Shown: in pieces, positions 23,605 to 33,150 of the stretch | How positions within the stretch are numbered: the stretch's first letter is position 1 | Layout of the letters: every line of letters starts with the position of its first letter | NCBI RefSeq assembly: GCF_023898315.1 | Contig: NC_064614.1 | Coordinates: forward strand, 704,492,720 to 704,556,719 | Direction of reading: 5' to 3' | From: Schistocerca nitens | Taxonomy: Eukaryota > Arthropoda > Insecta > Orthoptera > Acrididae | DNA: 64,000 nucleotides | Notes under the pieces: model-generated | Database searches by the model: none | What the model saw: only the letters and a program-made list of their open reading frames with translations | Told to the model about the DNA's origin: nothing | Made by a program: the position numbers and the translations under genes

Positions 23605-24507
23605 TAAAACGAAATAGGCCGGCTTAATATTGCAGCAATTGTTACACACACCAAACAAATGGGACTGCTTTGGCAAAAATGGTCATTTTTATAACAACAC
23701 GACAGAATATAATGAACGTAGTACCAATATCAAATGCCTATTAGGCCTACTACAAGCAAAAAGTTCGATGTTAGAAAATAGTTTCACATTTCATTCACAC
23801 TCTCTAGCTTTTGAAGAACAATATGAATTTGCCCCCCCCCCCCCCTCCCTCCCCGAATCTGCCACCCGGGACAGGTTTGTCCCCACCCCCTAGTTCCGGG
23901 CTTGTTACGCAAACGTGGATCTGGCAGCTTAGGCGCATCAGTAAAATTTTGCCGGATAGCATCTGGCTGCTTGCTGCTATTGGTTATACAGCTAACTGCC
24001 ACCCTTCTGTAGCCAGAAGCGGAGAAGGTACTACTCATACACGACTCAACTCCACTTGCGCATAAGCTCGCTTGCAACCACTCATGCGAATCTAATGTAA
24101 ACAGTTGTGATATCACGCTCAGTGGAGGCAATTTGCTGTTATGAAACATTGCAGTCTTCCTAAAGCCTCTGAGATATTTTCCTGCTGGCAGACGCTTGTA
24201 TGAGCACCGTGTTTTGTTCGTGTTTATGGTGCATTTCCCTTGCAACTTAAGTTTTATTTTCGTTTTTTTCCTCTCGTTCATGTTTTATTGCTGCAGTATT
24301 ATTCTGCAGTAGTGAGATACAGTAATATTCTTTCTCAGAGTATTGGTTCTTACCACCCAAAGTTACAAAAATTTAACGGAAAACTAAAACAATGAAAAAT
24401 TCCTGGAATTCTAAAAAATTCCCAGGTTTTTCCCGGTTTTCTCCCAGATGGAAAAATTCCCGGGTTTTTCCCGGATCTCCCAGTTGTCCCGGGTTGTATA
24501 CACCCTG

Positions 24508-25040
24508 CTGTGTATGTGGTGGACAGAGATGTGCACACCACAAGCATCACAAAATGGTGGATCCTCCCACTGTAATAGAAAGCTATGTGTGAGAGGACAG
24601 TGCCCGATCCGAAGACGTATGAGGGGCACTTCTTTCTGCCTGAGCAACCGGCAGGAGGAACGTCACGGCCGAGTTGTTGACTTCACCAACCGCAGTTTAT
24701 TGGCCGTCACTGCCAGCCATTCTTCCTCCCACAACTCCATGCACTTCTTGTGGAGTGCAGATATGACAGACTGTAAGGGAATAGCACACTGGATCACATC
24801 CTGCTCTCTGCAGGCTTCCTTGGCAGTCCGATCGGCCTGTTGATTGCTCCATATTCTTACATGACCAGGCACCCAGCAGAAGGACACCTCCTTATCCCAC
24901 CGTTGGAGCAAGTACAGTCGGTCATATATCAGCTGGACCATCTCCTCAGTTGGGTACGGATTCAGAAATGATTGTAAGGCACTAAGAGAATCGGAGCAGA
25001 GGAGAAATCGATTGCCCCGAACACGGTTCATCCCACACAT
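24508..25040 (-). pseudogene. LINE ORF2 C-terminus: RNase H domain and Cys/His tail
   Basis: The 125-codon frame at 24663-25040 has RNase H signatures: FLLCSDSLSALQSF with a catalytic Asp and VSFCWVPGHVRIWSNQQADR, whose WVPGHV..N..AD pattern marks the last catalytic region. After a frameshift near 24650 the tail continues as LIRLRIGHCPLTHSFLL then PPFCDACGVHISVHHI, the Cys/His segment closing I/Jockey-type ORF2 proteins. The 5' edge abuts the Harbinger remnant. Confidence 0.85.
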
Positions 25041-25500
25041 GAGGGACGAGCATGTTTGTTGCTGGCAATGGTTTCAAAGGCAGAATACATTTGCCTTGTA
25101 TGAATTCTTGGAAAAACACTGTTTTAAAAAACCATGTAGTGAGAACGTCTGCCATAGCTACCCATGTCAACAAACATGAAATTGTAATCATGATCAACAA
25201 TTGCAAGCAGGACAATTGAAAAAGTTCCTGTAACAAAAAATATTTTTATACACAATTTTTAGGGCACTTTATTCTCAAATGCTTCCCATCTATGCTGCCA
25301 ATGCATTTATGAAATGGCCATCATTCCAAAAAGCCCATCTCAATTTTATACACATTTCCAACGATTCAGGTAAATACGATGATTGTAAAATGTTGAACAG
25401 TTCTTGGCACACACATTTGTTTATGATGGAAACAGTTGTTCTTTCCATGCAGGACGAAAAAGCAATGGTGTGCTGTGAGTCAAATATATGGAACAAAGTG
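25041..25500 (-). pseudogene. PIF/Harbinger transposase (HARBI1-like) fragment
   Basis: Minus-strand pieces in order: MERTTVSIINKCVCQELFN, AFWNDGHF, then WPFHKCIGSIDGKHLRIKCP with the first catalytic Asp in GSIDGKH, then GTFSIVLLAIVDHDYNFMFV and DMGSYGRRS with the second catalytic Asp. These match HARBI1-like nucleases. Two stops and a frame change near 25310 kill it. The C-terminal third with the final Glu is missing because the sequence passes into the LINE near 25035. Confidence 0.8.
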
Positions 25501-25560
25501 TACTATACTATATCTTAGCAATAAATGAAATAAGTGATTTGCGTGTTGTCCAATTGACAG

Positions 25561-25830
25561 GTGAGGCTGTACAAGTAAAATGGAAGAACCTAGAGACTCC
25601 TACTGTGACTACCTAAAATTCATGAAGAAAAGCATGGATTCAGCCAAGAAGTATCAGAACTGGCCATGGGCAGGTCTTTTGGAGTTTCTTTCTGACACAC
25701 TGTCATCCCATGTTACATTATCAAATGTTGAAGAGTCAATGGAATAAATGGCTGATGATGGGGACTGAGAAGAAGATGCTTTAAATGAATCTGCAATATC
25801 AGCTCCTCCAGTGAAAAAGCCAAAATGAAA
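25561..25830 (+). pseudogene. MADF-like DNA-binding protein fragment of the Harbinger element
   Basis: The plus strand reads GEAVQVKWKNLRDSYCDYLK then KYQNWPWAGLLEFLSD, the VQxKWKNLRDxF pattern of MADF domains. The frame hits a stop near 25744. PIF/Harbinger elements often carry a second Myb/MADF-type gene divergent from the transposase, which is the arrangement here (transposase leftward, MADF rightward, about 60 bp apart). The exon-like start follows an AG at 25560. Confidence 0.6.
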
Positions 25831-26454
25831 AAAAATGATGATGTAACTGCAGTCATAAATTATCTTCATGCCAAGTATTGCAAAGGAGAGAGAACTGTGA
25901 GTTCGACAATATAGAAAATTTATTTTGCGTTATGCACACTCATTAAAGACATTCCTTGCTTGAACACAAACTACAAGAAAACTTGCACACTTGTTTGGAA
26001 AGGCTGAACTTGCGGTATTAAATGATGAAACACCATTGCAACTATCCCCTGCGGTCCCTACATCACACATCTTGGTGATGCCACAATGTGGTGCTGATAA
26101 TGAAATCACCATTGCTATTCTGGAACTAAGGGAATCTTCCAATGACTTTTTTTCTGTAAAAGATATGTATGAGAAGGCAGAAATTATGCTCACATTTGTT
26201 TGTACACAACACTGACAATATATTTCAGCTTATAATTTATTTACATAGTTCCAATTTCAATGATTGTTACTAGTTTTGAAAATATATAGTTATGGTAAAT
26301 AATAGGATAAAGTAAATGATGTCTATCATAAATAATGTTCTATCAAGCAGTGAAGGAAAAATTTATTAACACCATAAATAATGTGAATACCTCAAACAAA
26401 CTGTCAATCTTTCCGACATAATAATATGAAATATAGTCCATCACTACCCAAGGC
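25831..26454. other. tail of the Harbinger remnant and unclassified sequence
   Basis: A frame at 25991-26215 is open but carries no motif. The right end of the Harbinger element was not located. Confidence 0.4.
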
Positions 26455-26652
26455 ACTTTTCTAGAGAGACTGAAATATGATATTATTAAACCCCTCTTTA
26501 AGACAAATATAAGAGAGACATCAATAACTACTGATCTGTTTCATGTTGACATCATTTTCCAAATCCTTAGAGGATGTGATGTATTCCAGAATAGTATCTC
26601 ACCTTAGTAACAATAACATTCTCAGCAAATTGCAGTTTGGGTATCAGAGGAG

Positions 26653-26862
26653 TTGCTACTACGAATGCCATTTACATGTTCACTCAACAAATTTTTGCAA
26701 GCAATAAAGAATAAAACAGCACCAGTTGATGTTTCCTGCGACCTATCTAAGGCATTTAACTGTGTGAATCACAGTATTCTCTTACATAAACTGAACTTTT
26801 CTAGGGTTAATGGTGTAACCAACCAATGGATAATGTCATATCTAATCAACAGAATGCATTAA
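26653..26862 (+). pseudogene. LINE reverse transcriptase fragment
   Basis: The 69-codon frame contains VDVSCDLSKAFNCVNHSILL, RT palm motif A with the first catalytic Asp in the context DLSKAFDxVNH (here N replaces D). Flanking segments in other frames carry the preceding and following RT motifs. No YADD-type box survives in a readable frame. Confidence 0.8.
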
Positions 26863-27126
26863 GTTGTACTTAGTAATCAATCATTACAGTATAGGGACAT
26901 AATTCTGTCTGAGGAGATATCAGGTATGGGGCTCCTAAAGACTCAATCTTAGGTCCACTATTATTCTTCATATGACATTAGTATTGTGATCAATCCAAAC
27001 TTAAATACAAAGAAGTGGTAAACAGTATTCTCAAAAGTATCACTGAGTTGTTTTCTGTGAATGGTCTCACCCTCCATTTTAAAAAGAGACAACATATTCA
27101 GTTCTCCACATCTAGCGGTAATAACT

Positions 27127-27374
27127 TGTAGGTGACTTGCCTACAACAAATAATTGCATAGCCATCCGGTATAATGAGTTAACGAAAAAATATTTATTCG
27201 TGAAAACTCACAATGAGAAGAAACTAAAAAAACAACAACAGAGAAGTAAAAAAAAACTAGGAGATTCCATAGTCTTACGGCAAAGATAAAAAACAACACA
27301 TGACAAAAAAAAAAAAAACTCTCGTGCACTTTTGATATCACTTTGCACCAGACATGAAAAATATCACTGCCACA
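27127..27374 (-). repeat. 3' LTR of the deleted gypsy-type element
   Basis: It is 248 bp, TGTAGG to GCCACA in plus-strand reading. It abuts the polypurine tract (C-rich on the plus strand) at 27375-27399. Confidence 0.93.
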
Positions 27375-27897
27375 CAGCCCCCCCCTCCCCCCCCTTAAAG
27401 TGCGGAACCCCAGGGATATCTTGATACTTGAATTTTATTCGACGTCCAGCTCTGGTGTGCGTCGGGTGTCTCGGGGGCGGTGACATTGTTGTTTGTGGTG
27501 GTGATTCACCTGTCTCGGACGATGTACTGAGCGGTGTTTCGGTATGCTCTATGTCCATCATGTGTTGATGCACAGGCATGGTGTCAGAGGTCGGAGAGGG
27601 TAAAACCCATGCTGGCTTGACATGCTCAATCAATACCTTTGTCGGAACACCATTGTACATTATGTCCACAGTATGCTTATTTCTACTCAGCACCTGAAAT
27701 GGGCCCGTATATGGTGGTTGTAAAGGTGATTTGACTGAGTCTGTTCGCAACATTATGTGAGAGCAATTGTACAAGTCTTCGTGTACAAACACCTTACGCT
27801 CGTCCTCTTGTTGACTTTGTGTTTCACGCCCAGCCCGGTCTCTCTTGCGCTTAAAGATAACTTGTGGTCGCTGTAGCGTGCGTAGCTGCGCTCGCAA
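27364..27897 (-). pseudogene. C-terminal end of gypsy pol
   Basis: A 177-codon open frame with VFVHEDLYNCSHIMLRTDSV, KSPLQPPYTGPFQVLSR and VLIEHVKPAW, which is the integrase C-terminal segment of gypsy elements. A Ser/Thr/Pro-rich tail follows and the frame ends inside the LTR. It lacks the integrase core, so it codes only for a tail. It has no internal stops, which fits a recent insertion. Confidence 0.85.
27375..27399 (-). promoter_or_regulatory. polypurine tract
   Basis: On the minus strand the sequence AAGGGGGGGGAGGGGGGG lies directly before the 3' LTR, as required for plus-strand priming. Confidence 0.8.
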
Positions 27898-27951
27898 ATC
27901 CTCTATTGCAGTTTTTAAATCTCTAATTTTGTTTGAACTTTTTGTTGTTTG

Positions 27952-28794
27952 TCACGTCGCAACCATGGCACAGTTTACTGTTATATTGTCAGTTTGGTCT
28001 TGCTGGTAATGGTAGTTACCATACATGGCATTTGTCGACGTCATTGCGACTGTTGCAGTAGGCTCGTGCGTCTCGTAGATTCTGTCTGCAGCGAGCAGCA
28101 GTTTGTCAACTGATCTTTCGTTGTATATAGCTAGTGTAGTTCTTACTTGCGTTGGTAGCTGTTGTTGCCGTACATGGAGTAACAGTCTATCAGAGACTGT
28201 CGATCTATCTACCAGGCTGTGCAAATGATGCCAGTGTTCTGACGGGGTCCTATCTCCCCGTTTCTCTTGGTACAGTACTTGTTTGACTCTGATGTCGACT
28301 GACTTCACACACCGAGAAATTAATTCTTCTTTCAGTCTACAGTATGCTCCTTCTGTAGGCGGGTTCACTATAATGTCAGATATCAAAACTGAGGTCTGAT
28401 GGTCCAAATTACTTATCACCAAGGTGAACTTCTTGTGATCACTGACTATTTTTTGTTGTAGAAATATATTTTCCATTATCGAGAACCATGTGTGTGGCTG
28501 AGAAGGCATGAATGGGGGCGCCTGTAATTGTAAACGTTGAGTTGGTGAAGCGTTGAAACCAGCGGGTACTTCCATTGCTGTTACTTGCTGTGGTTGCGCT
28601 GCAGTAGTCCCAGTTTCTGATGATGTTGCCTTGCTAGTGTGTGCCATGGTTGTTGAACCAACGTCATTCCTTTGGTCTGATATATGCTTTAAGTTCATAT
28701 CTTTCGAAATATGCAACTGTAAAGTTTCTATCTCATTCTGAAGCCTCTGAATTTCTTCCGTTATCGAACCGTATTGTTTGCCGTCGTCGTTCAT
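27952..28794 (-). CDS. gag-like protein of the deleted LTR element, intact frame
   Basis: A 280-codon uninterrupted frame. Residues about 10-35 look coiled-coil-like (EEIQRLQNEIETLQLHISKD). A Ser/Thr/Gln-rich linker follows, then the capsid region starting PPFMPSQPHTWFSIMENIFL and containing DHKKFTLVISNLDHQTSVLI, NPPTEGAYCRLKEELISRCV and GDRTPSEHWHHLHSL. These match the gag of insect gypsy elements (TKF..V..L, NPP..Y..LK..LI, GDRTPS.F.. pattern). The C-terminal zinc knuckle is missing because the deletion begins nearby. The start is the first methionine after the primer-binding region. Expression is unknown. Confidence 0.85.
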   Translation of the reverse strand: MNDDGKQYGSITEEIQRLQNEIETLQLHISKDMNLKHISDQRNDVGSTTMAHTSKATSSETGTTAAQPQQVTAMEVPAGFNASPTQRLQLQAPPFMPSQPHTWFSIMENIFLQQKIVSDHKKFTLVISNLDHQTSVLISDIIVNPPTEGAYCRLKEELISRCVKSVDIRVKQVLYQEKRGDRTPSEHWHHLHSLVDRSTVSDRLLLHVRQQQLPTQVRTTLAIYNERSVDKLLLAADRIYETHEPTATVAMTSTNAMYGNYHYQQDQTDNITVNCAMVAT

Positions 28795-28864
28795 TACTTT
28801 TGCAGTTAATGTTCGACGTAGCTAACAAAAGATTTAAAGTTCCTTAATCGGAGATCAGCAATTA

Positions 28865-29116
28865 TGTAGGCGACTTGCCTACAACAAATAATTGCATAGC
28901 AGTCCGGTATAATGAGTTAATGAATAAATATTTATTTGTGAAAACTCACAATGAGAAGAAACTAAAAAAAACAGAAGTAAAAAAAAACTAGGAGATTCTA
29001 TAGTCTTACGGCAAAGATAAAAAACAACACATGATTTTTTTTTTAAAAAAAAAAAGAACACTCTCGCGCACTTTTGATGTCACTTTGCACCAGACATGAA
29101 AAATATCACTGCCACA
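28865..29116 (-). repeat. 5' LTR of the deleted gypsy-type element
   Basis: It is 252 bp. Downstream on the minus strand the internal region starts TAATTGCTGATCTCCGATTA, in the position of the primer-binding site and similar to the TTGGTGACCCCGA start of related elements, with changes. Confidence 0.9.
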
Positions 29117-29729
29117 AACTCAATGGTAAGTGAAACACATGGCAAGAAAATAATAAATAGGGTGGAAACTTCAAAATCCTTAAGTGTCCAAATTGATGAG
29201 AATTTAAACTGCAAAAAGCACATTTTGGAACTCTTAAAACAATTAATTCAGCCACATTTGCACTTAAAATCACTGCAAATGTGGGGCAGAGACAAATCAG
29301 TAAGTTGATATATTTTCATTCAATAATGCATAGAGAATGATGTGGGTTAACTCATCTTTAAGACAGAAAGTCTTTATTACTGAAAGAAGTGCTGTAAGAA
29401 TAATATGTGGTGGTCACCCATGATCATCTTGTAGACATCTGTTTAAGGCATTGGGCATTATGACTACTATTTCAAAGTATATTTATTCACTCATGAAGTT
29501 TGTTGTAAATAATCCACTACAGTTCAAAAGAAACAATAATGTACGTAATTACAATACCAGAAGGAAAAAAATGACATTGTCTTTAGCACAAAATAGGGTG
29601 CACAGTGCTGCAACAAAAAATTTTGATCACTTATCTAGTGATATAAAATGTCTGACAGACTGCAATGTAAAATTTGAAAACAAATTGATAAAATTCCTCC
29701 TTGACAACTCCTTCTATTCCATAGAGTAA
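29096..29729 (+). pseudogene. LINE ORF2 C-terminal part after the LTR insertion
   Basis: Segments SLSVQIDENLNCKKHILELL (29160-29240) and ITTISKYIYSLMKFVVNN-type frame (29451-29729, 92 codons) belong to the thumb and C-terminal region of Jockey-type ORF2 proteins, including NYNTRRKK, the usual HxYxTRxK motif. At least two frame changes are needed to join them. The end of the frame at 29729 fits the usual protein end. Confidence 0.75.
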
Positions 29730-29795
29730 TTTCTATTATTGTAATGTGTAAATGAAGATGGGTAGGAATTCCTAACTCACATCTGCATTTTTTTC

Positions 29796-29899
29796 ACTTT
29801 CATATGTTCAACATGTAGCCATGTTTAGAAATTAATTTGCGCTATGAACTTTCATATGTTCAACATGTAGCCATGTTTAGAAATTAATTTGCGCTATGA
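29796..29899 (+). repeat. perfect 52 bp tandem duplication in the LINE 3' region
   Basis: Units 29796-29847 and 29848-29899 are identical. Each starts ACTTTCATATGTTCAACATG and ends GCGCTATGA. Confidence 0.95.
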
Positions 29900-30251
29900 A
29901 TGTAAAATGATCCATTCCATATTATTATGATTTACCATGCTACATGATTCATAGAACATGAAACTAACTGACTTACTAACTAGCCTATGACATTATTGGC
30001 CTCCTCCAGATCATTTCAATTTTGCAAATTTTTAGTTGAATGAACTTTTGTAACATTTCATATTGTTCATGAGACATTCAAAAATAACTGAAGAAACAGT
30101 CTTCACAAGATCACAGTTCCTTGCAAAGACAGTGAAATTGACCATAACCTTTTCATTTAGTGTTACTTTCATACACCCATTTTATTCGCTTCCTGGAAGT
30201 GAGTGCTAATAAAAGTAACTGTTTATGGTCATCAGAGCTGTTACTCATGTT

Positions 30252-31044
30252 CTAATGTTTTTCGGATGACAAGAGACGGTGTGGGGTATTGGGTTGCAAG
30301 GCTCACACATCTCTCAAGTCACTTAAATGGTACAGATGGCTCTGAGCACTATGGGACTTAACTTCTGAGGTCATCATTCCCCTAGAACTTAGAACTACTT
30401 AAACCTAACTAACCTAAGGACATCACACAAATCCATGCCCGAGGCAGGATTCGAACTTGCGACCGTAGCAGTCGCGTGGTTCCAGACTGTAGCACCTAGA
30501 ACCGCTCGACCACTCCGGCCAGCTTATATTTTCAACTTCCACAGACAACAACTTCTGCAAGCTAACTTAGTCCTTAAACATTAGACTCATTTACACATAT
30601 TCAAATATCATTAGTTTGCTAACCAAATAATTTATGAACATCATACTTGTGTTTTGCTTCGTTCACAACCTAGATATGAAGTAAGTTAAAAGTCTCTAGT
30701 CACAAGAGTCCAATACGTGAATATACATAGAAATCTATATTCAATTGTTCATTAGTCTTTTTAAAATCAACACAGGCACTAAAGAGCATACTACATAAAC
30801 TTTTCTTGTTCTTCTCTATCTGTACACGGAAACTCTGTGGACCATACAGCAGGTTCTTGTCTGCTGCCGTTCGAACGCCGGGTCCATCATTTCCTCGTAA
30901 CTGTTTTTTGACCTGCACACACAAATAGGTGATGTGCAGTGGGGCATATTCATTTCTCCTATTCACCTCTAAAATATTGGGTGTTCGAAACGGTGGAAGG
31001 CCGAGTGGTTCCAGAATTTACTCTGAAATTCTCGAAGCACTACA
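30252..31044 (-). repeat. 3' LTR with an inserted SINE
   Basis: It aligns with 33307-34072 except that a SINE (30327-30522) stands where the other LTR has about 165 bp (33380-33545). Both LTRs contain CTCTGTGGACC and TCTAAAATAT(T/C)GG words and end CACTACA. Confidence 0.9.
30327..30522 (-). repeat. tRNA-derived SINE, copy 3
   Basis: Same family as 22122-22320. The B box on the minus strand is AAGTTCGAATCC with one change. The tail is TACAGATGGCTCTGAGCACT in plus-strand reading. No clear target-site duplication, in keeping with a deletion at its insertion site. Confidence 0.88.
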
Positions 31045-31454
31045 CATTCTCCCCTTTAAATTGAACACGCGATATTTTGTACAATCATTATGTAAATTTA
31101 TATCACATACAATTCTAACAATATACATTCCAACATAGATCTTTGTACTCATTTAGAATAAATTTTAGCTAATCTTTAATTTATTCTACTCTCACTCTAT
31201 TTTGACATCAACCCCAAATATTCTATCGTGATCTGGTAAGTTTTCCCATTAGTTAGGATTCGTTAGGACTCTGTCTCAATTTCCAATCGCAAACTCCAGG
31301 TGTTCATGACACTTGAGTACTTTATTCTTTATTCCAATTCTTTGCACTACTTCTTTAGTACGCAATGGTCTTATTATTTATAAACTTTTTATAGTCTGGA
31401 GGAACTCTGGGCAAAATAAAAGTGTTCGTATGGACACTCATAAAACATAATAAT
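31045..31454 (-). other. internal remnant of the LTR element
   Basis: AT-rich sequence between the purine tract and the RTE tail. No domain recognised. Confidence 0.5.
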
Positions 31455-31477
31455 GCTGTTGTTGTGTGTTGTGGTCT

Positions 31478-32348
31478 TCAGTCATGAGACTGGTTTGATG
31501 CAGCTCTCCATGCTACTCTATCCTGTGCAAGCTTCCTCATCTCCCAGTACCTACTGCAACCTACATCCTTCTGAATCTGCTTAGTGTATTCATCTCTTGG
31601 TCTCCCTCTACGATTTTTACCCTCCACGCTGCCCTCCAATGCTAAATTTGTGATCCCTTGATGCCTTAAAACATGTCCTACCAACCGATCCCTTCTTCTA
31701 GTCAAGTTGTGCCACAAACTTCTCTTCTCCCCAATCCTATTCAATACCTCCTCATTAGTTACGTGATCTACCCACCTTATCTTCAGCATTCTTCTGTAGC
31801 ACCACATTTTGAAAGCTTCTATTCTCTTCTTGTCCATACTAGTTATTGTCCATGTTTCACTTCCATACATGGCTACACTCCATACAAATACTTTCAGAAA
31901 CGACTTCCTGACACTTAAATCTATACTCGATGTTAACAAATTTCTCTTCTTCAGAAACGATTTCCTTGCCATTGCCAGTCTACATTTTATATCCTCTCTA
32001 CTTCGACCATCATCAGTTATTTTACTCCCTAAATAGCAAAACTCCTTTACTACTTTAAGTGTCTCATTTCCTAATCTAATTCCCTCAGCATCACCCGATT
32101 TAATTTGTCTACATTCCATTATCCTCGTTTTGCTTTTGTTGATGTTCATCTTATATCCTCCTTTCAAGACACTGTCCATTCCGTTCAACTGCTCTTCCAA
32201 GTCCTTTGCTGTATCTGACAGAATTACAATGTCATCGGCGAACCTCAAAGTTTTTACTACTTCTCCATGGATTTTAATACCTACTCCGAACTTTTCTTTT
32301 GTTTCCTTTACTGCTTGCTCAATATACAGATTGAATAGCATCAGGGAG
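31478..32348 (-). pseudogene. RTE reverse transcriptase C-terminal part
   Basis: About 290 codons, uninterrupted, from MLFNLYIEQAVKETKEKFGV through LRFADDIVILSDTAKDLEEQ and YLGSKITDDGRSREDIKCRL to the end RVAWRAASNQSHD. The catalytic FADD is intact. At roughly 95% or better protein identity to RTE-A it is a close relative. The open frame runs on to 32398 only because of the inversion junction. Confidence 0.9.
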
Positions 32349-32692
32349 ATTTTGACAGAAAAATCAGTTGGTACCATATACAACCCCCCACGAACCATGG
32401 ACCTTGCCGTTGGTGGGGAGGCTTGCGTGCCTCAGCGATACAGATGGTCGTACCGTAGGTGCAACCACAATGGAGGGGTATCTGTTGAGAGGCCAGACAA
32501 ACATGTGGTTCCTGAAGAGGGGCAGCAGCCTTTTCAGTAGTTGCAGGGGCAACAGTCTGGATGATTGACTGATCTGGCCTTGTAACATTAACCAAAACGG
32601 CCTTGCTGTGCTGGTACTGCGAACGGCTGAAAGCAAGGGGAAACTACAGCCGTAATTTTTCCCGAGGGCATGCAGCTTTACTGTATGGTTAA

Positions 32693-33150
32693 ATGATGAT
32701 GGCGTCCTCTTGGGTAATATATTCAGGAGGTAAAATAGTCCCCCATTCGGATCTCTGGGCGAGAACTAAGCAGGAGGATGGTATTATCAGGAGAAAGAAA
32801 ACTGGTGTTCTACAGGTCGGAGCGTGGAATGTCAGATCCCTTAATCGCGCAGGTAGGTTAGAAAATTTAAAAAGGGAAATGGATAGGTTGAAGTTAGATA
32901 TGGTGGGAATTAGTGAAGTTAGGTGGCAGGAGGAACAAGACTTCTGGTCAGGTGAATACAGGGTTATAAATACAAAATCAAATAGGGGTAATGCAGGAGT
33001 AGGTTTAATAATGAATAAAAAAACAGGAGTTCGGGTAAGCTACTACAAACAGCATAGTGAACGCATTATTGTGGCCAACATAGACATGAAGCCCATGCCA
33101 ACCACAGTAGTAGAAGTTTATATGCCAACTAGCTCCGCAGATGACGAAGA
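32693..33150 (+). pseudogene. RTE endonuclease N-terminal part, inverted
   Basis: About 152 codons, open, starting MMMASSWVIYSGGKIVPHSD, with VGAWNVRSLNRAGRLENLKR and MVGISEVRWQEEQDFWSGEY carrying the metal-binding Asn and Glu of the endonuclease. It ends inside PTSSADDED, then runs into non-element sequence to a stop at 33238. The 5' leader (32372-32692) is present. Confidence 0.9.

Larger units (their letters stand above)
21774..24507. mobile_element. 2.7 kb non-autonomous TIR element inserted in the LINE
   Basis: Ends are CAGGGTGTACAC at 21774 and GTATACACCCTG at 24507, a 12 bp imperfect terminal inverted repeat. Just inside are direct, not inverted, subterminal repeats: AATTCCTGGATTTTTCCCGG near 21803 and AATTCCCGGGTTTTTCCCGG near 24455, each followed by a TCCCAGTT word. 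CTGTT flanks the left end and CTGTG the right end, so the duplication is 4-5 bp. No transposase was found; two SINEs (22122-22320 and 23408-23604) are inserted in it. Superfamily is not assigned. Confidence 0.75.
21330..25040 (-). mobile_element. LINE with RNase H domain (I/Jockey group), split by an insertion
   Basis: The 5'-truncated LINE runs on the minus strand from about 25040 to 24508, is interrupted by the TIR element 21774-24507, and resumes at 21773 to finish its C-terminus and 3' region near 21330. The two halves rejoin in the middle of the terminal Cys/His segment (..CDACGVHISVHHI.. on one side, ..FYTVMRAEAQVDGDLP.. after it). The 3' untranslated region contains GGTTTTAAGGGCACACGACG on the plus strand. 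Confidence 0.8.
27127..29116 (-). mobile_element. internally deleted gypsy-type LTR retrotransposon
   Basis: LTRs 27127-27374 and 28865-29116 differ at roughly 9 of 230 comparable positions plus indels in A/T tracts. Both begin TGTAGG and end GCCACA. AACT precedes the left LTR (27123-27126) and follows the right LTR (29117-29120), a 4 bp target-site duplication. On the minus strand the element has gag (27952-28794) and the end of pol (27364-27897) but lacks protease, RT, RNase H and most of integrase, so it is non-autonomous. It is the youngest-looking LTR element in the window. Confidence 0.93.
26455..29985 (+). mobile_element. non-LTR retrotransposon (Jockey-like), split by an LTR element
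   Basis: The plus-strand LINE occupies 26455-27126 and 29117-29985. The first part shows YDIIKPLFK, NNILSKLQFGYQRS-like and CDLSKAFNCVNHSILLHKL, which are reverse transcriptase motifs. The second part continues the same protein (ETSKSLSVQIDENLNCKKHI, IYSLMKFVVNNPLQFK, NYNTRRK). Removing 27127-29116 restores a continuous reading through LHFKKRQHIQFS and TNSMVSETHGKKII. The 3' end has a 52 bp duplication and a degenerate (ACTA)n tail at about 29958-29983. Confidence 0.85.
31455..33150. mobile_element. second RTE LINE copy (RTE-B), 5' segment inverted
   Basis: The 3' segment (31455-32348) is in minus orientation and the 5' segment (about 32372-33150) in plus orientation, joined by about 24 bp of unrelated sequence. 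The RNA 5' end (leader beginning near CGAACCATGGACC) faces the junction, and an internal ORF position (..PTSSADDED) forms the outer edge. The ORF part from about residue 150 to 690 is missing. This is the product expected from twin priming. Confidence 0.88.

Noticed and set aside
23784-24281. 165-codon minus-strand open frame
   Set aside because: It lies in the TIR element, spans a poly-G tract, shows no motif and has no paralogue here.
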